A DNA stretch of 64,000 nucleotides. It comes from Chloroflexota bacterium (lineage in GTDB: Bacteria > Chloroflexota > Anaerolineae > Anaerolineales > Anaerolineaceae). The stretch is taken from assembly GCA_016887485.1 (NCBI GenBank), contig CP069394.1, positions 1,364,001 through 1,428,000 of the forward strand, given 5' to 3'. The translations under genes were made by a program, and so were the position numbers. The number at the start of each line of letters is the position of its first letter. The first letter of the stretch is position 1. Below, one piece after another: positions 1 through 8,283 of this stretch. The notes beneath the pieces were generated by a model, which saw only the letters and a list, made by a program, of their open reading frames with translations, was not told the DNA's origin and did no database searches.

Positions 1-102
1 GGTTATATTACCTCTTCTTCTATACGGAAAGTGAACACCTGATCTGACCCCCAAAAACTGATCCAGATAATGTGATAGTATTTGGTGAAATTGGAGTTTA
101 GA

Positions 103-380
103 AATGACACGAAGACGAGTTTATATTCCGGAACAAATCATCACCATACTACGAGAGGCTGAGATCCTCATCTTCAAGGCAAGACAGTGAAAGAAGCCAG
201 AAAGCTACTGGAGATCAGCGAGTAGACCTATTATCGCTGGCGGAGAGAATATGAGGGCATGGATATAACACAGGCCAAAAAAATGGAGAGAATGAAGAAG
301 AAAATACCAGGTTAAAAAACTGGTGACTGATCTCTCTTTGGAAAATGCCATCTATAAGGAGGTGCTGGGAAAAAAGTAAT
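103..380 (+). pseudogene. IS3-family transposase OrfA remnant
   Basis: Reading from the ATG at 103 gives MTRRRVYIPEQIITILREAE, the usual start of an IS3 OrfA helix-turn-helix protein. The frame is lost soon afterwards. Near 220-262 a second frame gives the family signature TYYRWRREYEGMD, directly preceded by an in-frame TAG. The leucine-zipper end is recognisable as LVTDLSLENAIYKEVLGKK just before 380. The protein cannot be made intact. Confidence 0.7.
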
Positions 381-417
381 TGCGCCTGACTGCAAGGGTC
401 AAGCTGTCAGGTAGGCC

Positions 418-1237
418 GTGGAAGCCTTGGATATCTCCGAACACAGAGCCTGCCAGACGATAGGCCAGCCACGGTCAACCCAGCGTTACGACAAGCCTGT
501 CCCTGAGGATGAAGCACTGCTCAGACAAAGGAAAATTGAGCTGGCCAGTCAGTATGGGCGCTATGGGTATCGGGTGATCACAGCATTACTAGGGAATGAG
601 GGTTGGATCATCAACCACAAGCGGGGCAGCGCATTTAGCGGGAGGAAGTGCGAAAAATACCCCAAAAATAGCCAATACGTGGCAGATTATGACTCAATGA
701 TGGTTCATTAGTAAGATTGAGGCCGTTGTTCTCCAAACATGTGTGGAGTTATGACTCCATGGAAGATTGCACCCAAATGGGGTCAAGTTCCGCATTCTGA
801 ATGTAATCGATGAATATCCGCGGAAATGTCTCGCTGTGAAGGTGGCCAGGAGGTTGACCTTCCACAATGTCGTTGAGGTGCTCACTGACCTATTCATTAA
901 GCGTGGCGCTCCCGTCCATATCCGTTCTGATAAAGGCCCTGAATTCATTGCCATGCGGGTCTGGGATTGTTCAGCAAGGCTCCATGTTCGTCCTTAATCA
1001 ATTGAGCCTGGTAACCCCTGGGGGAATGGTTATTTTGAATCGGTCAACGGCAAAATGCATGATGAGTTATTGAATAGAAAAATTTTCTACACACTAAAGG
1101 AGGCTCAAATATTGATCGAGGTGTGGCAGAAACATTACAACACGGTCCGTCCTCATAGTTCTCTAGGCTATCATCCCTCTGTACTTGCAACTAACTTGGT
1201 TCAACCTACTCAATTTCAGCCGATTGGACTATCATGA
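418..1237 (+). pseudogene. IS3-family transposase OrfB (DDE integrase) remnant in pieces
   Basis: Three pieces in different frames together resemble an IS3 OrfB. The first (418-711) contains RACQTIGQPRSTQR and ELASQYGRYGYRVITALL, the N-terminal HTH_21-like part. The second (767-997) contains NVIDEYPRKCLAV and RSDKGPEF, the first two catalytic Asp regions. The third (about 1010-1237) contains the C-terminal YNTVRPHSSLGYHP motif with the region of the last catalytic Glu. At least three frameshifts separate them, so the copy is inactive. Confidence 0.8.
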
Positions 1238-1267
1238 AGGGACGATACAACATATAGGGTCAGGTTG

Positions 1268-1568
1268 CGGAGACGTGCAGATTTCCATTTAGGACAGCCT
1301 GGAATCGGTAAGGAAAGAAACGAGAGAACCCTTGTCCAAGAGATAAAGTGATACCAATTAAGGCCGCCTTTAAGCATTTTGGAATGATCTAGTAAAACCG
1401 GAATTTCTGAAACAAAGATAAACGTTACTAAGCATGAGATGGTTACGATCATGGTTATGATCTTATAGATAACTCAATAGGGTCATAAACCTTATTGTTT
1501 ATATATGATGTTAAAAATAATGAAGTAGACCTCGGCAACAACGCATTGCATCACAGGAAACCGAATAA
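1268..1568. other. Non-coding stretch after the IS remnant
   Basis: I see no convincing gene here. A short open frame on the minus strand (1216-1452) overlaps the IS end and resembles nothing known to me. The stretch probably holds the promoter of the gene at 1569, but I could not identify a clear -35/-10 pair. Confidence 0.5.
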
Positions 1569-2471
1569 ATGAGTTTCCATAAAACAAAGAAATCAACACA
1601 TCAAAATTGTCGTTCTCTTTTGCAGAAAGCGATTAGGCGGGGCAATGAAGATATTACTCGAAAAACAGCTTACCATCTAATTGACAATGGAGATAAAGCA
1701 TGGCTCAGAAGCAGGTGTGTTGTCATTTGTGCTGAGGAGTGCTGGCCATACCTTAGAGAATTAAATTACACAACTGATGAGATCGAAACTTTAGAGAATC
1801 TATCGATCCTTGCCAGAAGAAAAAAGAATAAGGATGCGGCCGGATTAGGATCTTTAGGATATGCTCTGTCTCAGGGAGAGGAAAGCGTCCTCCAAGGCCA
1901 AACCAACAATAAACCCGTCAAAATAATATCTCGAGCTATTACACGTCCAGATGCATATTGGCTGTGGTTGAAGTCGCTCGCTTCCCGTCCAGAAGAAGAA
2001 AGTCTCGTGGATCACCTGATCTCATTGCATAAAAAAGGGGGATGGCCCTGGGATCGGGCTTTTATTCAGGCTGCAGGATATCTATTTTTCCATGATCCTA
2101 AAGAGATTTTGAATGAATCCAAGGAAATTGTAAATACCAAATTCCCCTTTTGGGTAGCCATTGATAAGCATACTGCTGACGGTAAAAACGCTATTAGAGA
2201 TACTGCGGATGAGTTGGGAATACCCAATCGCCAATTAGGGTGGATTAGTTTTTACATGGAAAGTGGCCGAACACGTAACTCGCATACTTTTTATTGGTGG
2301 GAAAGAGAAAAGAAATGGAGGTTAAACAAGCTCGGAATTAGTGTTCAAGAGGCAGAAGACATTTGGAAAGAAGCAAGACTGAAAATCGCTGAAAGGTTAA
2401 GCTGTGAAGCCAAAGAATTGGAAGATCACATTAACCAAAATATCATTGCAACTCAACATAGTCTATTTTAG
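1569..2471 (+). CDS. Unknown protein resembling the RarA/MgsA C-terminal collar
   Basis: This 300-residue protein has no Walker motif. Its N-terminal part (residues about 15-60) carries LLQKAIRRGNED followed by CVVICAEECW. This resembles the collar region of the clamp-loader-like ATPase RarA/MgsA, which has a LQKAIRG...D pattern and then a (I/V)ASEDIG pattern. The rest is unassigned. It has several Trp-rich stretches, such as WLWLKSLAS and FYWWEREKKWRL. It lies 11 bases upstream of the next gene on the same strand, so the two are probably co-transcribed. The collar relationship is inferred by eye; the function is unknown. A role in a two-gene defence or DNA-transaction unit is possible from its island setting. 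Confidence 0.6.
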   Translation: MSFHKTKKSTHQNCRSLLQKAIRRGNEDITRKTAYHLIDNGDKAWLRSRCVVICAEECWPYLRELNYTTDEIETLENLSILARRKKNKDAAGLGSLGYALSQGEESVLQGQTNNKPVKIISRAITRPDAYWLWLKSLASRPEEESLVDHLISLHKKGGWPWDRAFIQAAGYLFFHDPKEILNESKEIVNTKFPFWVAIDKHTADGKNAIRDTADELGIPNRQLGWISFYMESGRTRNSHTFYWWEREKKWRLNKLGISVQEAEDIWKEARLKIAERLSCEAKELEDHINQNIIATQHSLF

Positions 2472-2482
2472 GAAGGGACCAA

Positions 2483-3370
2483 ATGTTTAAGAAAAATCAG
2501 ATTGAAGAATTAGTTGAATTGTTACAAAAACGGGATGTCAAACTGTACCACTCGGCTCAATACAAAGATTTCAAATCGTATCTACATATTGGCGGAATAC
2601 CTTCGAGAGCCTTGCTCGAGAAGGAAAAACAAAACATGACGAAATTTGTTACCGATCAAAATGATAAAGACAATGGCGTGTGGGATAAGGTTTTTCTAAA
2701 TTTAGAAGATTTCGGGAAAATTTTTGCAAAGGGGCATGCTGGTGTACCCACTGTTTACGGCCCAATTACATTCATCTTCTCTCCAGCCGTTTTAAAAAAA
2801 GCTGAAGACGTGGCTATTTGTCTCCGGTCTGCAGGATGCATGGGATTTGATCGTCGAGTGGAATCGCTAAATCAAATGAAGGAAGTTGACAGTCTTTTCA
2901 GCCGTGAATTTCAAGACGACTATCATTTTCAATACCTAAACCCAATATTAAAAACCAAAGTTGAATTAAAAGCAACCTTCAATTTGCCAAGCGCCAGCAG
3001 CCCTGAACTTAGTCTAACCTTTTCAGGTCAATATGCTGACTTTGATGAATCCCTAATTGGAGTTTTGGTGGATCCTTATCAAATTAATGAATCGAAATTG
3101 GTGGATTTAGTTAGAGAAGATTTATATAGAGCAAATATTCAAATAGAATCAAAACAAAGATGGTGGGGCGATCGTTGGTATATGATGCCTGAAATTGTCG
3201 AAATTATCCAAAATGAAGTTCCCACACTAGATGAATTAATGAACAAAGAAAATCTAAGTGCTCGATTTACATCGTGGATTAATAGACTTAAGGATAACGA
3301 GTTAGATTATCAGTGGCAAAATTATGCAACGTATTTGAGAGAAGGGACTATTATTCCAATTGTTTCTTAA
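2483..3370 (+). CDS. Unknown protein, possible ADP-ribosyltransferase-like fold
   Basis: A 295-residue cytoplasmic protein with no signal peptide. Residues 20-45 read VKLYHSAQYKDFKSYLHIGGIPSR, given here as the short pieces KLYHSAQY and HIGGIPSR. This layout of an early H/Y and a later small-residue loop recalls DarT-like ADP-ribosyltransferases, whose N-termini read (L/I)YHIT...I...GL. Later segments such as NGVWDKVFLNLEDFG and YGPITFIFSP could form the following strands. The match is weak and I cannot point to a catalytic Glu with certainty. It follows the RarA-collar-like gene by 11 bases, and the start at 2483 is preceded by GGAAGGGACC, a plausible ribosome binding site. Confidence 0.55.
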   Translation: MFKKNQIEELVELLQKRDVKLYHSAQYKDFKSYLHIGGIPSRALLEKEKQNMTKFVTDQNDKDNGVWDKVFLNLEDFGKIFAKGHAGVPTVYGPITFIFSPAVLKKAEDVAICLRSAGCMGFDRRVESLNQMKEVDSLFSREFQDDYHFQYLNPILKTKVELKATFNLPSASSPELSLTFSGQYADFDESLIGVLVDPYQINESKLVDLVREDLYRANIQIESKQRWWGDRWYMMPEIVEIIQNEVPTLDELMNKENLSARFTSWINRLKDNELDYQWQNYATYLREGTIIPIVS

Positions 3371-3500
3371 ATGAGAAATTTCCCTCGCAGAATTGAATAC
3401 CCTTGCCAATTGTGTTGAAAAGGATCGAAAATCACCGGCTATAATCCAGTTTTATTTACGTTCGCATTTCGTAAAGCAATAGGTTAATTTTTGCTCCTAA

Positions 3501-5588
3501 TTAATTTATTATTTTCAGGTGATTCGTAGGAATATCTTGTAGGAACCGTGAACCCTTTCCTTCGGTGGCTATCATACACAATTCCTCTGATGCTCGGGTC
3601 ATGCATACATAAAGCAATTTGCGTTCCATTCTTATTGCATCCTGCAGATCATCGGCATTAGTGATGTGACTCGTGTTTCTTGGGATCACGCCTTCTTCTA
3701 CATTCATCAATATCACAACTGGAAATTCCAAACCCTTTGCAGAATGAAAAGTGATGGTTTTAATATCATTTTCGAAGACATCAAAATGATCTTCTCTAAA
3801 ATGACAGACTGGTATCTGAGCTTGCTGCAAATAATTTTTAGCAATTTGTACCCGATCGTTTGAACGACACAATACTGCAATATCACCCAACCTGTAGTGA
3901 TTTGATTCTGCAAATTGTAAAATCAAATCCTTCATCTTCTTCAAGTCCTGATCGCTCTCAGAGCTAACATAATGCAATCTTGGTTTGAAGCCCGGACGGT
4001 CGCTGCAGCTGGGTTCGATTGCCTCATCCAATTCATGTTGTGGATCAGCTTTTGATAATGCCCAGGCAGCTTCCAGGATCGGCTTTGGGTTACGGAAGTT
4101 TTTTGCCAAATTTCTCACTCTGGCCCCATAGATAGTAATGTTCGCGTCTTTCCATGAGATGCCCTTGTAATAGATACTTTGCGAAGGATCTGCTAAAAGG
4201 CATAAACCACGGCTCTCCCCACCCCCCGCCAATGCGGCTGCTAGTTCTAATTCCTTAGGTGTTAAATCCTGTGCTTCGTCGATAACTACCTCTGGATAAG
4301 GCTCAAAATTGTTTCCCATCTCTTTGATTTTTGCAAGTGATTCCAGAACAAGATCCCCTTCATCCATAATTTGTTTTTCTTTTAATCGAGATTGATAATC
4401 CTGATAAATTTTCCAAATGATCCTACGGGCATTTTGTTGAAGTGGCCGCCCTCTACCAACCCGACTGATTTGGCTATATTCCTGCCAGCTTTTCACTCCC
4501 CTGCCTTTAATCACTTGGTCAATTTCAGTTTTGATGAAGTTTTCCTGCTTCAAGAAGAAAAAATCTGCTTCTTTGGGTACGATATTAGATATTGAAGATG
4601 ATAGTTGCGTTTCAGCTAACGAAAAATCTAATCGGCGTTTGTGATCGCCTAAAAAAGACTGGCACCAGTCTCTAACTGTTGATGCCTCAATCCTTTTTGA
4701 AAGTTCCGTATGTGAATCGGTTGAGGTTAGTTCATAAAATAATTTTTCCACGACTTTGGTAAGGGTTTCAGTATACGTGAGAAATAATACCGGCTTTGTT
4801 GAGAATAACCTTTGTGCTTTAGAAAGCTGCAAAGCTCTATAAACGCCCACCGTTGTTTTTCCTGAACCCGCCACTCCTTTGATCAGGATCGTTCCTGTCG
4901 CATTGGCGTTTACAATCTCCTCCTGCTCCAGCGAAAGATCCAGCATCAGCCGCTTAATCTTGCCTTTACAGTACTGTTCTAATCGATCTGCACTTTCCCT
5001 ATAAAGAATATTGTGGATATCCAAATAATTATCTGGGGACCAGTTTGGGGTTGTGTAAATACTTAACAGAATATCATTGGCCTGTTTTGGTAAATTAAGT
5101 TCATAGATGAAATCGAAGTCAGTTACTTTTCTAACTTTATCAATTTTTTCTTCTGGAACACCGAACAAACGTAAATGATTGGGATTGACCCTTTGAAAAA
5201 TTCCAGGTTGATTCCGTTGCCAACTTTCACCTTCTGTTGGTTTTTTATTTTCCATATCGGATTTGGGATTGATCTCAGAGATTACAACACAAGAAGAAAT
5301 ATCATCAAGATCCGCTAAATCGTCAATTAATTTATGCTTCCCTACCCGCCATAAAACTATTGTTCGACGACTATCTCCATAAAACCAGGCAATCCGATAA
5401 TTATCATTGACATAGGATCGGAACACATCTTTCCTTGTGAAGCTATTGAATTTATGAGATTGCAATGAATTGTGATGAGGATTCTGCTGTAACAAGGTTT
5501 GCGTTTTCGGTAATTGCTTATCCCTCACATGCGTGGGCAAATCTTTTAGGTCACTTTCATATTTTTTAGTTATCTTCAAGGTGTACAT
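3501..5588 (-). CDS. RelE/ParE-like domain fused to a UvrD/Rep-type DNA helicase
   Basis: The first 95 residues (starting MYTLKITKKYESDL, ending LWRVGKHKLIDDL) look like a RelE/ParE-superfamily toxin fold. A superfamily 1A helicase follows. Walker A is GVAGSGKTT near residue 245, the DEAQD box sits near residue 437, and QSIYYKG, NFRNPKPI, FHSAKGLEFPVV and LLYVCMTRA cover motifs III-VI. An upstream ATG at 5609 would add seven residues, but 5588 is the start typical of RelE/ParE proteins. No antitoxin gene is adjacent, and fusion to a helicase argues against a free toxin. Such fusions occur in bacterial accessory regions; whether the domain cleaves RNA here is unknown. The neighbouring upstream genes converge on it. 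Confidence 0.85.
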   Translation of the reverse strand: MYTLKITKKYESDLKDLPTHVRDKQLPKTQTLLQQNPHHNSLQSHKFNSFTRKDVFRSYVNDNYRIAWFYGDSRRTIVLWRVGKHKLIDDLADLDDISSCVVISEINPKSDMENKKPTEGESWQRNQPGIFQRVNPNHLRLFGVPEEKIDKVRKVTDFDFIYELNLPKQANDILLSIYTTPNWSPDNYLDIHNILYRESADRLEQYCKGKIKRLMLDLSLEQEEIVNANATGTILIKGVAGSGKTTVGVYRALQLSKAQRLFSTKPVLFLTYTETLTKVVEKLFYELTSTDSHTELSKRIEASTVRDWCQSFLGDHKRRLDFSLAETQLSSSISNIVPKEADFFFLKQENFIKTEIDQVIKGRGVKSWQEYSQISRVGRGRPLQQNARRIIWKIYQDYQSRLKEKQIMDEGDLVLESLAKIKEMGNNFEPYPEVVIDEAQDLTPKELELAAALAGGGESRGLCLLADPSQSIYYKGISWKDANITIYGARVRNLAKNFRNPKPILEAAWALSKADPQHELDEAIEPSCSDRPGFKPRLHYVSSESDQDLKKMKDLILQFAESNHYRLGDIAVLCRSNDRVQIAKNYLQQAQIPVCHFREDHFDVFENDIKTITFHSAKGLEFPVVILMNVEEGVIPRNTSHITNADDLQDAIRMERKLLYVCMTRASEELCMIATEGKGSRFLQDIPTNHLKIIN

Positions 5589-5609
5589 TGGCGATTTTTC
5601 TCTATTCAC

Positions 5610-6237
5610 TTTGATGAACGAAGCAGTTATGTGGTAAAGCAGCGAGAATTAATGGTTATTGATTTTTATTTAAGCGAAGATAATAATTTGGAAATTGTAT
5701 GGGTTATGTCACTGTTTTCCCTCTTTACTTGGCTTTTTGTTTATCTATAATATCATTAATGATGAGATTAAATTCATGTAAACCATCAAAGTGATTATTT
5801 GGTAAGAATGATAAGGTATAGCCAAGTGAAATTATGAATGAGAAACTGCTTTCTTTGTAAAGAACCTCAATACAAATAACGAAACCCCTCCCCGATTCCT
5901 TTGATGAACTAATCACACAAAAAAAGAGTGGGGGAAAAATCAATGGACAACATTGTTTTCATTCCTGCGACACCAATTTACTAATTACGAAGAACTCTTT
6001 ACTGCTCTTGATGAATTCATTCCATTGGGTGTGACCTGACCCCAAAATACGATCACTATATCTTGACCATTTTTTTAGAGGTCAGATCAATAAATATTTT
6101 TTTAGAAAACTAATGGAAAATTTTTTTAGATCAATAATCAAATATTAATCACTCTACTCCCCGAATAGAATCACAATCCGACGTCAGATAGGGGTTGAAC
6201 TACCACATGATAATCCAAATTTAAAACAAATTAACTG
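5610..6237. other. AT-rich gene-poor gap with a solo IS-end-like sequence
   Basis: No convincing gene is present. A 72-codon open frame on the minus strand (5725-5943) has no recognisable homology. Near 6033-6045 the sequence TGACCTGACCCCA closely matches the ends of the IS3 remnant at the left edge of the window, which suggests an old excision or deletion scar. A half copy of a palindrome found near 21607 (GACGTCAGATA) lies at 6180-6190. Confidence 0.5.
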
Positions 6238-6636
6238 TTAAATCAAGCTAATTGGATTAGGATCATTTCTCTTTCCCCTATACTCCAATCGATAATGCGC
6301 AAAAGCCGCTATCTCCGACAGAATAACAGGTTCCAATTTCCCTAAGGCCATATCTTCAGCGATTTCTTTATAGACCTCAGCCATTTCAGGTTCAATGCTA
6401 AGAATTATCATTATTTGTTTCATCAATTCATCATTCTCAAACTGAAGGTTCTGTGCGGATTCAACAGGAATACCAAGAAAATCACAGATCTTGATAAGTG
6501 TATCAACTTAAACAGTCTCCCCGTTTACAACCCGTGCGACAGTCGAGTAACCTATGCCAATCAACTTGCCCTCTTACCGAACAGACATATTTTCGGAGTC
6601 CATTCTATTTCTAAGCAATCTCGCTAAGTCTTCCAT
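6238..6636 (-). pseudogene. Decayed XRE-family regulator, paralogue of the gene at 6943-7344
   Basis: Read from the ATG at 6636, the frame gives a protein aligning end to end with the intact regulator upstream, but TAA codons interrupt it at 6574-6576 and 6508-6510. The remaining pieces include MEDLARLLRNRMDSENMSVR, then STVARVVNGETV, then the conserved C-terminal IEPEMAEVYKEIAED and ILSEIAAFAHYRLEY. No frameshift is needed. Both stops fall in or right after the helix-turn-helix, so DNA binding should be lost, although a 62-residue C-terminal piece could in theory be made from an internal ATG at 6426. Confidence 0.85.
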
Positions 6637-6865
6637 AGTCTCTCAATTATCACTAATGCTTAGAACACATTCAATATTTTTTTTAAGCCAATTCTATTCC
6701 AACAAAAATATCTTTTCAATATTTGCATGACATTCTCTATCTCTTCCACTACAAGGGGGTTATATAAAATTTTTTGCCCGATGAGGGGTCTGTGTATATA
6801 AATTGATTATTTAAATTTATAAAGTGAACATCCCACCCCACCCCTTGTTTATTTTCCCAGAACAG

Positions 6866-6897
6866 ATAACACCAATCCGACATCGGATTGGTGTTAT
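6866..6897. repeat. Perfect 15-bp-arm palindrome, CCAATCCGA family
   Basis: The arms ATAACACCAATCCGA and TCGGATTGGTGTTAT pair perfectly around a two-base centre. It lies just past the 3' end of the XRE gene (minus strand) but lacks a clear T-run, so it is at best a weak terminator. The inner CCAATCCGA/TCGGATTGG core recurs in a second hairpin at 20753-20784 with different but still complementary outer bases. Confidence 0.7.
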
Positions 6898-6942
6898 AAA
6901 AGCGTATGAAATTTCGCGAGAAAATTCCTGCTTTTCTATTTG

Positions 6943-7344
6943 TCAATTCTTTTTCAAATAATCCAGCCTATAATGGGCAAAAGCAGCGATCTCATTTAAG
7001 ATTCTCTTGTCAAGTCTATCATCAGCTAAGTTATGTCCAATTTCAATAAACACCTCAGCTAATTCAGGTTCTATACCGATTACCCTTAAGATCTGATCTA
7101 CCAAATCATCTGTTTCCTCCCGTAAATTGAGCATCGATTCTACAGGCACTCCGAGGAAATTACAGAATTTCACCAGTGTTTCGATTTCAACAGTCTCGCC
7201 ATTGAGAGCTCTAGCCACAGTTGAATGACTAACGCCAATTAATTTACCAGCATCACGGACAGATAGCCCTTGCATATCCATCCGATCTCTTAGCATACTG
7301 GCAAGTTTGCTTGTTTTTTTCTTACCCATCTTTGTATTATCCAA
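6943..7344 (-). CDS. XRE-family transcriptional regulator
   Basis: A 133-residue protein. Residues about 12-65 form a lambda-repressor-like helix-turn-helix (MLRDRMDMQGLSVRDAGKLI, then HSTVARALNGETV). A helical C-terminal segment follows (residues about 85-130), containing IEPELAEVFIEIGHNL and ILNEIAAFAHYRLDY. It probably binds DNA as a dimer and controls its own promoter or nearby defence genes. A broken paralogue lies immediately downstream. Upstream there is a consensus-like -10 and an inverted repeat TTGTT-N5-AACAA that could be its operator. Its targets are not known. Confidence 0.85.
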   Translation of the reverse strand: MDNTKMGKKKTSKLASMLRDRMDMQGLSVRDAGKLIGVSHSTVARALNGETVEIETLVKFCNFLGVPVESMLNLREETDDLVDQILRVIGIEPELAEVFIEIGHNLADDRLDKRILNEIAAFAHYRLDYLKKN

Positions 7345-7411
7345 TCCTCATTCCAGCAAATACTGAAAGAAAAACAAAATTACAATCTATTGTGTACATC
7401 ACGTCAGACAA

Positions 7412-7437
7412 ATTATACCAAATTGTTGACAGAACAA
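7412..7437 (-). promoter_or_regulatory. Putative promoter and operator of the XRE gene
   Basis: On the minus strand a perfect TATAAT lies at 7412-7417, about 70 bases before the XRE start. Just upstream, 7423-7437 is the inverted repeat TTGTT-GACAG-AACAA, placed where the -35 region and spacer would be. This is a typical position for autorepression. No strong -35 hexamer is visible. Confidence 0.4.
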
Positions 7438-7563
7438 CGTTCGACAAATCACGTTTCTCCAATAATCAATAACTAATCCAACTCATCCCCAGCAGACATC
7501 CAAGCTACCTTTTGCTTCGGGAAAGGTAGCTTTCCAATCAAGAAATACTGCCCTTATTACTTC

Positions 7564-8283
7564 TCAATACCCCCACTCCACATGCCCCAAAGGAGCCCTA
7601 TTCAGCTCATCTCTCACATACTTCCAATTAGGCATATATTCATCCATCAATGAAATAAAATAAGCGTTATGACTTGGTTCAATGAGGTGGATCAGTTCAT
7701 GGATAATGATATATTCCAGGCAGATCTCGGGTTTCTTTGCCAGTTCTGTATTCAGATGAATATTCTTGCTCACAGGATTACAGCTTCCCCACTTCGTCTT
7801 CATCCATTGCACGATTATCTTATTCGCATTGACACCTAATTTATCTTCCCATTTCTCAAATAAAGGTGCTGCAATTCTACGAATTTCTTCACGATACCAG
7901 GCTGCCACAACCTCTTCCCTTTTTCTCAGGTCACTACCAGGTCGGACAGTCAAGATTAACTGATCGTGCTTCAGTTGGACAGAAGGAGCTTGATCTGCCT
8001 CAATAATATTGAGCAAATACCTTTTTCCCCAGACATAATGGCTTTCAATATCAAGATACTCACGAGGTGTCTCGCGTTTCTGCGCCTGAAATTTCCTTTG
8101 TTGCTGTTTTATCCATCCTATTTTGGATATGATATAAAGGCGGATGATATCCAGATCCATCCGCTCTGGTGCTGCCACCCGGACATCGCCGTCCGGCGGA
8201 TAGACACTGAGATGGATATTCTTGATAGCCTTGAATTCCACTTCTACTGGGATTTCACCAATCAATATTTTGTCAGCCATCAA
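7564..8283 (-). CDS. YgjP/SprT-like zinc metallopeptidase (DUF45 family)
   Basis: A 239-residue protein of the YgjP-like family, often found with type I restriction systems. The zinc-binding HExxH appears as HELIHLIEPSHNAYF near residues 195-209; the second His of SHN is the usual third ligand. The N-terminal half contains VYPPDGDVRVAAPERMD and the C-terminal half WGSCN, both typical of the family. It overlaps the end of hsdR by 4 bases and is the last gene of the restriction operon, so it is co-expressed with HsdRMS. Its substrate in this setting is unknown; a processing or regulatory role for the restriction enzyme is an inference. Confidence 0.9.
   Translation of the reverse strand: MMADKILIGEIPVEVEFKAIKNIHLSVYPPDGDVRVAAPERMDLDIIRLYIISKIGWIKQQQRKFQAQKRETPREYLDIESHYVWGKRYLLNIIEADQAPSVQLKHDQLILTVRPGSDLRKREEVVAAWYREEIRRIAAPLFEKWEDKLGVNANKIIVQWMKTKWGSCNPVSKNIHLNTELAKKPEICLEYIIIHELIHLIEPSHNAYFISLMDEYMPNWKYVRDELNRAPLGHVEWGY

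Larger units (their letters stand above)
41..1267 (+). mobile_element. Degenerate IS3-family insertion sequence
   Basis: The block holds remnants of both IS3 reading frames between two terminal-repeat-like ends. The left end near 41-59 reads TGATCTGACCCCC. The right end near 1256-1267 reads AGGGTCAGGTTG, so on the minus strand it starts CAACCTGACCCT. Both resemble the TGACCTGACCCC ends common in this family. Several frameshifts and internal stops break the transposase, so the copy should be immobile. A similar solo end lies near 6033-6045. The exact ends and any target-site duplication were not resolved. Confidence 0.75.

Noticed and set aside
5725-5943. 72-codon minus-strand open frame
   Set aside because: No recognisable family, very hydrophobic and AT-driven composition, no clear ribosome binding site or operon partner.
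6749-6946. 65-codon minus-strand open frame that covers the palindrome at 6866-6897
   Set aside because: It overlaps the XRE gene end by four bases but reads through a perfect hairpin and resembles nothing known.
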